Positions 36,601-48,600 of a DNA stretch of 64,000 nucleotides are shown here, piece by piece. The notes beneath the pieces were generated by a model, which saw only the letters and a program-made list of their open reading frames with translations, was not told the DNA's origin and ran no database searches. Every line of letters starts with the position of its first letter. The stretch's first letter is position 1. The DNA is from Paragorgia papillata (Eukaryota > Cnidaria > Anthozoa > Scleralcyonacea > Coralliidae). The stretch spans positions 1,311,501-1,375,500 of the forward strand of contig JAWNZC010000106.1 in the NCBI GenBank assembly GCA_035771165.1, written 5' to 3'. The position numbers and the translations under genes are program-made.

Positions 36601-39600
36601 GTTGTTACACGTGTTCCTTTCTTAACTCCGCTACATGTATTTTGGGACCTAAATCTAATTTTGTTATTCAGCATAATTTTACTTGCATCTCTTCCAACAG
36701 CATTTACTGTATTTCTTGCAATAAATGTTGCATGCTTTACATCGGTGAAACTGGCAGACGTTTATCTGACAGGTTTGCTCAACATCTTCGTTCCGTGAGG
36801 AACAATGATGTTGACAAGCCTGTTGCCCGACATTTTAATCGTGCCAACCATTGTATTTCAGACATGAAAGTTTGTGCCATCTCACACATTTCTGGCGGTA
36901 ATGTCAGCCGCAAAAGACTAGAAAAGCGTCTCATTTTCAAAATTGGTACCATTCATCCTCACGGACTCAACGAATGTTTTTCTTTTATTTAACACCTCTG
37001 AAGACGTTGTTTCTGTTTAGCAAGGGCGGACATAAACAGCGTTTTCACTTTATTAATTTATCTATTTTTACTCTCGCTCATCCTTTTTACACCCCCTGTT
37101 TTTTGCTCATCGACGGTACGAATAGCAAATGTCTTTCGCATCTCAATATCCATTTGTTATTGTTATTTGCTTTGATTGGCTAATTTTTCGCATCTCGTTA
37201 TCAATTTGTTATTGTTATTTTTATCTGATTGGCTTATTTTTGGTCACATGATTACCTTTCGTATATAAGCTCATTGTTTGTTTACACTCTTTACGTTTCT
37301 CTCTAACGAAGGGCCTTCGCTCGAAACGTTAGACTCCTACGTTCTCTGTTTCGGCAGTATATCTAACCTTACTATACTTCGATTGTTGTTTCTACACTGC
37401 CTACGCAGCACGCTACTTTTATTTCCTTATTTAATAACATTCATCATAAAAGGAGCCGCAAGCTCATGTTGTCAACTGTTAATTGCTAGCCTCAATTTCA
37501 CTAAAGTTGTCTACCTATAAGTATCGCGTTTTACTTACTATTGTTAACATTTTACAGTATTATTATATCGCGCGCTGAACGTTGTTGCTTGTTCAATGTT
37601 TTTCTTGTCACTGTATTTTACAGAATTACAGCCAAAACGTACCATTGAACCAGCGCGAATGTTATACCGTTCTATGTTTCCTAATTCATGGGAAATACTT
37701 CGTTATAAACGTTAAATTTCGAAAGATCCAAATTATTGCATGACCACCGTTCAAACTTCAATATATTTTAATAAATATGTTTACTTCACCGTTCAGCCAA
37801 CGTATATATTTATATTTTCGTTCTTGAGACTCCTAAACAACTCAGGCACATTTGTATTACCTTTAAATATCACCTTGATCATGTATTCTAAATGTTCATA
37901 GTTTACTGATATATGTTTTTTAGGAAACCGTTTCGTATAAACGCAAACAGTCAGAAGACGCGCGCAACGAAACGCTTGAAAACATATTTGACACTTGGCA
38001 CATAAAAAAAAACAAAGGCAAAGCGGCGGGACAAAGCGACTAACGAAAAATTGGCGGTGTATTCGGGAAGACTTCGACGAATAAAACCCAAGTTGAAGGC
38101 GCTAATCAACCGGAGAGATTTACAGAGGCCTTCGAATTCAGGACGGCGACTTCTGTTTCTGCATACAGTTTTAATACAGCATCGCACAACACTGAGGAAA
38201 CTGACGCAAATAAACATCGATTTGGGCATGCAGTCTGAGTCTGACTTTCTTGACAGTTATAAAACGTACACCTTGCCTGTCAGAATAAAATAAATCACAT
38301 TATAAAAACATTGTCTATGCGTGTTCAGTTTAGCCACGCTTCTAAATAACCCACCGGGGGAGCGGAGATAAAGACCCTGGGTACGAGGTTGGGGAATTCA
38401 ATGAATTATTACCCGGAGGCATGATATATCCCGAGGGTGAAGCCGGAAGATTATATAATCTCTCTAATATGTTTCCCCCGATTCCCCAAGCGGAGGGTCT
38501 ATAAATAATACTAGAAGTTACTATTGCAAGTGAAGTGCTGCCTCGTTATTGAGATGAAAACCTTTAGCCTACTCCACAGGCAACTCTGTGAAGGCTGTGG
38601 CCCAAGTAACACTCTCTTGCCCACTCCAGTGACTCCACCCGAGTTTTCCCACTTCACCCAAGTTTACTCACTCCACCCGAGTTTGCGCACTCCACTCGAG
38701 TTTGCCCACTCCACCCGAGTTTGCCCACCCCATATGAGTTATTCTAACCTCTTCCCAATCAGAGCCCACAGAGTTGCCTGCGAAGAAGACTGGAAAATCC
38801 GAAAATTTAATATTAATTGCAATATACAGAAATTCTTTACACATATATTTTTTATTTTTTTAATTATAAGTTATCAACTTATCTCCTGACATGAATAGCA
38901 ACGCTTTTGACAGGATATACATAATACACTATTTTAGTTCACGACCAACCGGGTTTTCTTTGATGTACCGCGGTTGTTTGTTTACAATAGTTACTCCAAA
39001 TCAATCAATGGTCACGAATGTAATAAAGGATTTATCATCGCGACCGAAGTGTTTTTAGGCAAACTCTGTGATAACGAACTTAGTATCTCAGTTTTCTTAG
39101 GCAACTGTGATCTGACGTAGTTACCTCGGGTTCGGTAACTAACCTATACATACAGTAGTATACAAATAGTAAATAACCATGCCTCTTGCTGTGGCAAAGT
39201 AGTCAATGCAATTCCACCAAGTTGTCTTATGTTATGACAAATATAGAGATTCTCAAAAGCATTCATGTACATATTGTCTCCTTGCAACAAGACATTGACA
39301 ACTGTTGTCGAGTTCCACTCGAAGATGCACGAACTCGTGAAAGACCACTGAATCAATGATGACCTTAATGAATACTTCCGTAAACAAATAAAGACATGAT
39401 GTATCGTTCTTGCCGTGAATTTTCCTTCGAGGAAGAAGATACTAAAACTGCTTGAATTGAACCTTCCAAAATTGAACTTCAAAGTTCGAACTTGAAGCTT
39501 TGTACCCCAAGCTTGGCCATAATAGCGTACTACGGATTGCGCAATACGCGAATATCCAAACATACATCCAAACCGACTATACATAGCTCGGCAAATGGAC

Positions 39601-42600
39601 TGGGCACGAGTAAGGACATATAGCACCCAAAACGAACGTCAAGAATAGTGTGCTGCCTCGCGGACGCTCGGCAGCAATAAGTTTAATTCCAAATTTCGAG
39701 TGAAACTTTGCATTATAATTCTACCCAAGAATTTAATTCTACTGGTTTGTTTTTCTCTAATATTAATAGTTTTCAGACTGACAAACTACGTTTTTTCTGT
39801 TCTGATGAGTTTTTCTTTGTGGTTCTACGTTGAAATTATATTAAAACAGTTAATCACCTTTATATGAGCATATGCAATGATTGTTTGTTTTAGCTATGTT
39901 TTACTGAGAAGGATAGAAGTTCTGAAGCTATTAGGACGTTAGCACAATTTTCTCCTTAACGTGGTTCTCTTATGAAAATATTGCTGGTAATGTTTCTGTA
40001 TATATATAATATATTGCGCGAAGTCTCATTTCGAAATTCTCAAAAACAAAGTTGTATTTTACGTGCGAAGTTTTTGGAGCGCCGCCGAAGAATGAGTTGA
40101 GAAAAACTTATGACGTCATAGACTCAACAAAAACAAAAGATCATTGTTGTTGTCAAAAAGGGTCATTGTTGTTATTTAGTCTATGACGCCATACGTTTCC
40201 TCCGCTCATTCTTCTCATGCTCGGCCACTTTAATGGTGGCATTCTAAAATACAAACTTCACACGTAAAATATCACCTTTTTGTCAAATGAAACTTTGCAC
40301 GATTACCGACTACTATGACATCTTTGGGATTATGCAAAAACATTGCAAACAATATTTTCATCAGAGAACAACTTTAACCACTGCTGTATGTTTTCAAATA
40401 AAAAATTGTTTTGGAAATTTAGCAATAATGGGAAAACTTTACATCCAAAACAAACCACGTGCATGTGCTTATTTTAATCTGGGGGAGGCTATTTACGAAA
40501 ACGCAAGTAAAAGCGGACGAAGGGTTGTTGCGTTCATGTATTTTTAGTCGTAGAAATATAAAACTGTACAAACCATATGATTCATCGCCCACATCAGACT
40601 TGACTGCAATGAGAAGGTGCTGTTCACGGAGATACTCTGGGTCATCAACTATTGGGTTGAGCTAGAATAAACAAGATAATGCTAACTACTGGAATTATAG
40701 AACATGGTAGACACACAACACTCTCTCTAATTGGTTAAATAATTCAATAGAGGCGCGCTGACGGCTGACGCTTAGTTGGTTCAAGGGTTTAATCACGATT
40801 TTTTGTCGTGTTTTGATGCCATGATCAAAGGAACGAGTTTTTGAAATGGCCTTTAAAACGTAAGACAATGAGCCAATCAGGCAATGTTGGGGGAATTAAT
40901 AAACAAACTGCAATCGTATAGTAGTTTTTGTTTAACATAAATGAAACACTAGCGTTTGATGCAGTATTTTACGGGTGTATCAAAGCCCATTCACATTACA
41001 TAATGTAGCTGTCGGATTGAGTAAAATTCTCGTGAATTGTTCATAATTTGAGAAGTAATATATAAGGTGTATTGAGGAAGTCGGAAAATATCCAATCGTC
41101 TATGGCAATTCATTATTATCTATTCGAATAGAACATAGAATAGACAAGTTTCAACGTCCAAATGTTCTCATATTTTGGAAAAGAATGAAACTAAAGTTAT
41201 GCATAGAATTAATTCAGGCCATCAAATAATGTTAAGGATTTTGGTGTTCCAGCAGTGTTTGTTTCGTAAACAAGTTCCTCAGACTTTTTTACAGATTTTT
41301 GCATTCAAACATTTCTTCGTGTTTAAGCAATCAATAGATAAATTCTAAAAAAATTCCGTAAACCCAATTTTTTAATAAACTAAAATAACATGATTTTTCT
41401 TCCGCAAAAAGTGGATCAACAGATTGGTTTTAAAATCTTACTTAAACTTAAGAAAAGTTTTAATGCTAAAAAATTTCTCGTTTTTGAAATAAATTAGATT
41501 AAATGTAAATTTGCGGACATTTCGAAACGTCACTGTTGTCATAACAACAGATGAAACACTATCTGTTAACAGTCTTTGACGCCCTAAACGTTCTTCTGTG
41601 CATAGTTGCAAAATACCATTTGTATTTTTTTTTAATGTATGTTCTAAGTTAAAATTTTCCATGAAACTCCAGGGAACCACCTGTTCGGACGACGGACGTA
41701 TTTCGTTGCTAGACAACCGGTTGCTAAGGACAGTAGGATTTCCGCGGCAAAGTTACTTCTGATCGGAGAAATTATTTCACAAAACATATTTTTGTACTAT
41801 ATATATATTGCAATAAGGTATAAAATGAAAACAAAAAAATGAAAAGGACCGAGCAAGTTTGGGAGAAAAAGTACCAAAAAACCAAACTTCCTTTGCTGCA
41901 GAATGTCAAAGGCAAAAAAACTAGAAGGACATCGGGCCACAGACGACGGAAAAGAAAAACAAGCGAAGGACGTCGATATATTTGAATTGAATGCCAGAAT
42001 TTAGAAATCGGCAGAGCTAATGAACCATAAGACAAACATTCCGAAGTCAGTGGACATCAACTTTTGAACTTTGTAACCACGGCTGAACTCTTATTTAGCC
42101 GGTAATCTCCGATCAGACAGGAGCCAGGAGGGCTCGCGCCTGATTTTTACAAGCCAGGTTGAGTCGCAGTCTCAAAAATATGAGCTTACAAGATCCCTAT
42201 AATTTCCGCGAGTATTTATCAAGTAGTTACTTTTCCTTCGTTTACACCTAGGGCAAACACGTCCGCCAAAAGGTACGCGTGGATTTTATGAATAAACCAG
42301 AAATGATAAGATATTCTATTTTTTGTTGAAAATATCCCTTAAAATTTCATTAAAACGGCCATAAAGTCATTAAGAAACGCATGCGTACCTTTTTGCACAT
42401 AACAATTCTGGTTTGAGTGAAACTTCTATAGTTAGCAAAACGTATAAATTGGCAGAAATTATAGGTTTTTCTGATCTCAATAACGTATGACGTCATCAAA
42501 CGAAAGAACTTCATTCATATATACTACGTGCAGCATATCTAGCACGGGGATCAAATTTGTAAAGCTCTACAAGCTCTGTGGTCAAATCAAATTTTCCGTA

Positions 42601-45600
42601 GCAACGGGCCAAAATAAATATGTCTGAACGCCCTTAAAAGTTTAATGAAAAGGCTCTGAGATCTGTGAAAACTTCTACAGGCAACTTTTGTTATTTTACT
42701 CTGGCTAACGCCAGATGATTTTACTCGTCATGTGGCGAATCTAGCAGTAAAAAAGGTTAGAAAACAAATTTCGGACCCAAATTCGCAAACGCCATTTGAC
42801 ATGTTTAACAAACACAAGGCGCCAATCTGTAAATAATTTATAACGTCATTATTTCAGCAGCTATACTATATTTAAAGGACATTGGCAATAAAAATTAAGT
42901 TTGTCAAATTTGAAGAACTCGTAAAATTGTAATAGAAGTTCTTTTACAGCTTTTTTGTACCTTTCTTCGTTTTTAAAATATTTCAGTTTGTTTGATATGT
43001 AAATTAGATGATCTCTGACGTCAGGAGCAGGGTACAGTATTTTCATACATTACAAAATCACTTACACCTGTATGATTGCTCAAAAGAAAATGTTTAGTGT
43101 CACAAGGCGTTTTTATGTGCACAGTTCCAAGTTATTTCGTTTGTTAGTTATTTCGTTAAACAAACGAAATAACTGGTTTCGCTAAGTGTGAACATGCTGT
43201 ACCCTGCTCTTGACGTCAGAGACCATCTAATTTAACTAAACAAAACAAACTGAAATATCCTGAAAACGAAGAAAGATAAAAAAGTTGTAAAACATCTTCT
43301 ACTACAATTTTACAAGTTCTTTCAAATTAGACAAACTTAATTTTTAGTGCCAATGTCCAATTTAACCTCTGACAAAATCTGTAAGTGAAATGTTCAAAGT
43401 AAGTTGCCAAGAGCAAAAGGTTAGAAACTACGAAAACACTGTAGCAGTTCCAACACACAGCAACTACAGCGACGTATCTATTTACCTCTGGCATCATCGT
43501 GTCGTCCCACTGTGTACATTTGTCTCCAACAGGACTCGAGTCCACATTACGTGGAGGTTCATTTCTCAAGGAAGGTTTCCCTACTTTACTTTTTTGACTG
43601 GCTAAATTAAATAAGAAAGAACTTGTATGAGTATTCACAAAGACCATCTTTTTAATAACAGAAAAAAACACTTGATCGTATCATGTCGTACGGTATGTTC
43701 TCAAACTCGTTACTAATTCATAAGGAAAATTCAAAAGAAATAGATATTTAATCGGTAATTAGAAATCGGAGGAAGATTACAGCCAAATTTAGCAAACTTT
43801 GAGGTCGATTTTCCCTTAAAATATAGATGAGTTTGAGAAGCTATATCCAACACTCGTCAGTGTTCATCCTCCGATCTCTAAATACAGTTAAACTGGTTAA
43901 AAAAACTCGGCTTCGCCTCGTATTTTCAACTAATTGGATGGCTGTATTTAGAAATCAGAGGAAGAACACTGACTCGTGTTGAATATATTACATATCGTAC
44001 AGTATTGCAATCGACTGGACTGGACTGTGTTCCACTGGACTGCCTAGGACTGCCCGGAACTGGACTGCCTTGGACTGCACTGGAAGTGCCATCCTGTCCT
44101 GTCATCGCACTGCACCGCACTGTACTGTCTACCGTACCGTACCGTACCGTACTGTACTGTACATTTTAGATTAGTTACCATTAACTAATCTAAAATGTAC
44201 AGTACAGTACATTATTATGTATATACATCATTATTGCATTATATCATTATTATTGCATCATTTGTGTACATACATACCACCCAGACAAACCGAATGAAAT
44301 TCCAAGTAGAAATTTGTTTTGCTCACTGTCTTTACCTAAAAGTAAGTTTAACTAAACATTATTTTACAACTTCAGAGGGTAATGTTTTACAAACTCTTAT
44401 ACACAATCAGGAAAAAATAGGGACCAACCTAACTAAAAGGCTTGCACAATCAAAGATAGGAAAGAAACATTAAACACAGATTCCATCTGAGAGTAGACCC
44501 CCAGGCCTACTCTGAACAATTGCTGCCCTTACTATCCGTCGTATCGAGTCTAGGTAATCATATGATAGTGAGTACAATTAAGGATTTACACTACAAGTGA
44601 TATTTGAAAATTTTGCCAAAATTGCACGAGCTGTTAGGCGAGTGCAATTTGGCATAATTTTCAAATATCACGAGTAGTGTAAATCCTTTGTACGAGCGAA
44701 ATCATACGATTACTAATTTATTATATACATGGCAAAATTACGACACGTACGCTTTGTACTCACTCACGCCTTTAAAAACATCTTGTTTCATTACTGTACT
44801 TGATAAGAAACATTTTCACTCTGGGTGTTCTCTGTACTCATTTCCAAATATTTACATGGAATTTTTAGTTCATAGTGTACCACAAGTCGCTGGAAATGTG
44901 AAAACGTTCCATTGAATAATTGGCCGCCATTTCGAATTATATTGTCAACATCGTTCCCAGGGCCTTCTCTATTTTTATTAATTGTACTGCAGTACAATTA
45001 ATAAAATAATTGTACCGGGTGGCGCAAAAAAATGTTCCCCCTCTTTGACTCATTGTAATTAAAAAACTGAAAAAGCTATCTTATACAAATAACATTTATT
45101 GAACGTAGTTATGTCTAACTTAAATTTTGATGTATGCCTTGCACATTTCTATAAATTATTAGCCGAGATATAGGCGTTTAAACTCAAGGTTGCATTTTTG
45201 GAAGAAGAGACAAATGGCAAAAATGGCGACTCAACGAGGTTGTTTGCAAATTGCACGATAGGTGTTGACAAACAATCTAAAGTAAAGTGGGTTTTTTCAG
45301 ATATGCGGTGTTTACATGTTTAAAGATTAGAAGAATAATGCATTAGAAGTATCGTTTAAAGATACCAATAATACTGCTCATCGTTCGAATAAATTGGCAA
45401 CAAGATGGAGCTCCTTCTCACACGAGCAATGCAACCATACGCTATCTCCGTGGCCAATTTCCAGATCGGCTCATGAGTAAACGCGGCGATTGGCCCTGGC
45501 CTCCACGCTCCCCTGACTTGACCGTGTGTGATTTATTTCTTTGGGGATATTTAAAAGATCAAATTTGGAACGTGCCTACTCAGCAACAGCCAAGCAATTT

Positions 45601-48600
45601 GAGAGAGCTTCGAGAAGCGATTATTATGGCGTGTAACAACTTGGAGCAGGAAATGATCGAAAATGCGTTCGACTGCATGCTTTCCCGCGCAAGACGTTGT
45701 ATTGAGGTTGATGGGCATGCATTTCCTAATGAATGAGAATTTATCGGACGACGCTGACAAATATTTGTTCTTACTTTTGCGTGTTTCTACCATTTTATTA
45801 CCATAATGCAAATTAATAGACCATTTTTGCCATTTGTCGCTTCTTCCAAAAACGCTACATTGAGTGTAAACGCCTATATCTCGGCTAATATTTTATAGAA
45901 ATGTGCAAGGCATACATCAAAATTTAAGTTAGACATAACTACGTTCAATAAATTTTATTTGTATAAGATAGCTTTTTCAGTTTTTTAATTACAATGAGTC
46001 AAAGAGGGGGAACATTTTTTTGCGCCACCCGGTACTCCTCTCAACCAATCAGAATGTAGTAATTTTGTCATGCGTATAATAATATAAAATATATCTGGAC
46101 TTAAACATGGCTTCTCCTAGACTAGCTCTTTGTTCTTATTTCTCGATAACTCATTTTGATAACATCAAAATTGAGCGACGATCAAAAGAAATTGTGCAAA
46201 ATTATTCTTTGTAGATCATATTCATTTTATTTATTTATTTATTTATTATCTATAGAAAATGTGAATTATGTTGTGACTATACAACGCAATCATTAAGAAA
46301 ACTTTTTGTAAAGCATTTTATTGCAAGGCTGGCATGAACTTTAAAACTGCCTAAACCAGGACAAAATTCACCTCGGGCTTAGAAATTTCCATATATAACC
46401 ATGCTCTTACACAGAATATATATAAAACTGGCGACACAGAGTTTTCACTGACCTTGGCTTTGATATACTGGATGTGGATTTTACACGAAGTCTTGTTCGT
46501 TTGCGATTTTACAGTTGCTTGATCTATAACCAAAAAGAATATCAAACTGTTACTAAACATGTACTTTTCGTTAGTGTTAAGTTTACTTTTGCTTGCTTCA
46601 TCAGTTTTCAAATCCATTAACTTCAAGGTTTAATACATATGCCACTCTTATATAAACTGTCTACTCTTATATAAACGATCTATCTACTGTTTCCTGCATG
46701 TCTTATCAGCTTTTAGTGAGTTTAGCGTTGTCTTTCTTCTAATGGTTCATACAGTTTCGTATACGTAATTCAGTTAAACTAGTTTACAATGTCAGATAAT
46801 CTGTAGGTACGATATAGTCTGCGTTTGCGTCATTTAGTAATAGTCGCTATATAGGTTTCAGTCTTGGTCTGGGAGTGTTCGGTATTACAACACCAATCTG
46901 TTGAGAGTATTATAAAGATTCGTAAAGTATCCTGTCGTTTGTGCCGTGGCATACGCGTAGGCTACTTCATCATCATCAGGCGGACGCATCCGAGATGGAG
47001 TTCACATGCATGCAATGCGCCGCCAGGCGTCTCTATCCAACTACATCTGATTAGGGAGGGCTTGAGCCAGTTGGTTGGTGTCCCTAGCAACACAGTCAAT
47101 GTAGTTGATTGGTCTTCTTCCTCTGGTAGGACATGGCATTATCATACAAATTACATCAGAGATGATTTGGTCTCTTGCTCGGTAGCAGTGGCCTGCAAAT
47201 CTGGCTTTTCAGTGAGCAACAATGATTGAAATTGGTGGAATACCATTATTTATTTTTTTATCAATCGTGAGCGGGTGGAATCCTAGGTAATGCTGCAATT
47301 TGATTGGCTGCGTGAGCGGGCAGTTTTTTACGATATCTGACCACGGGCCGAAAGTGATATTTTTTTACAGTTAAGAATTTACTGTTGATCGCTTTTCATA
47401 ACTATTTCGCTTGACACTGGAGAAAATAGGTTCAGACGAAAGGTGATTACGATATGAATGAGTCATTTTATTATCCAAATGCTTCTGACAATTGTGAAAA
47501 CAACAAATTTGTGGAGGAAAAGCCAGAAAAACTGTTTATACAAACAAAAATCAATGACCAAAGACATGTCGACCTGACATTCAAGTTATAAATTGCTTAA
47601 CGACAACATCCCGAAAACACTATAAAATATAAATATACATTGGAGACTGCATTTCTAATCACTCGTTGAAATATATACAAATATAGATGACATACCACTA
47701 CAGGACGTAAACCTTTTGAGAAAACTTCATCTGTTTTCCATACCTCAGACTCGACAAAACAACGTTGAAAAAACAACGAAATAAAATGCCTCAAACTCAG
47801 GCAAACCTCTTCCTGACACGCTGACTCTCGTCGTGTCGTGTCTTTGGAAAAACTTACAGATGGCTTATCACAAGCATTTTTGTCGTGATACTCGAACAAT
47901 ATAATACACTTTCAGTATCCATGTTTATAATGTTTTCAAAGCGACCTTCCATTTCCAAGCGAACAGGCGGGGAACAGCCATATAAAACCAACAAGCGACG
48001 AAAAACGTTGAAGAATCATTAGTTAACTAAACGTTGACAACACACGGACAGCGTTTTAGCTTTTCTTCGTAACTGTATGTTAAAGTTTTGACTGTTTCGC
48101 CGTCCACAAAAGAGGTTCGTGTCAACACCAGGCAGCTTGTTGTCGTTGACTTAACTGAACTTTAGACTTGAATATCACGCGAATATAATTATTTCAATTA
48201 CGCAACTTCCTGTTACGCAACATAATTATGATAAAAAAAATAACTATGTTATTTACCGTTTTTGGTCGGTCCGTATAGAAAAACATTTTCCGTTTTTGGG
48301 ACCTCGGGCAAATATTTTTCTATACAACCAGGTACTTGAAATCATTTACCTCCTCGAGTTGCGTGCCACCCTTAGGTGAGATTGGTTGGTGGTTACTATC
48401 TCCATTTACAGTCATGTATTCCGTTTTTTTGAAGCGTACTTTGTTTTCAGTAATAGAAGATCCCGCTTGGTTGCCCTCGCGCATCAAAACTGTATTTGAT
48501 AGAAGGCCCGCGTAACGAAAAACATACTCCAAATATCTAAATAAGTTACCTGAAGTTCTATTAAAATACTCATGAAAATTAGAGCACCAGAAATCGTATA

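Larger units (their letters stand above)
35241..37382 (+). mobile_element. Penelope-like element with inverted terminal repeats
   Basis: About 230-bp inverted terminal copies (GGTTAGATATACTGCCGAAA and complement; CGAGCGAAGGCCCTTCGT and complement) flank RT and GIY-YIG fragments. Inverted pseudo-LTRs are a known PLE arrangement. The RT has lost the block containing its catalytic Y-x-DD box. Confidence 0.85.
34422..38506. mobile_element. 4.1-kb terminal-inverted-repeat element filling a SHIP intron
   Basis: ATTTATAGACCC at the left and GGGTCTATAAAT at the right are inverted. An inner inverted pair CAACCTCGTACCCAGGGTCT (34451-34470) / ACCCTGGGTACGAGGTTG (38374-38391) supports it. No clean TSD. 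It carries an unknown two-part ORF (37924-38293) and a nested PLE (35241-37382). It occupies nearly the whole intron between SHIP exons k and l. Confidence 0.75.
44552..46090. mobile_element. MITE family F, diverged copy 3, split by a mariner
   Basis: Starts with a long hairpin (44552-44717; TGATATTTGAAAATTTTGCC and complement) and TATACATGGCAAAATTAC. It resumes after the mariner as CTCCTCTCAACCAATCAG...GTAATTTTGTCATG, the conserved end of family F. Confidence 0.65.

Noticed and set aside
39144..39626. 160-codon minus-strand ORF
   Set aside because: Long for this window but with no recognisable domain, low-complexity pieces and no conserved splice context with SHIP phases.
41772..42035. Plus-strand basic run (GKKTRRTSGHRRRKRKTSEG) after a CAG
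   Set aside because: No pyrimidine tract, very short, and neighbouring frames are equally open; no support as an exon.
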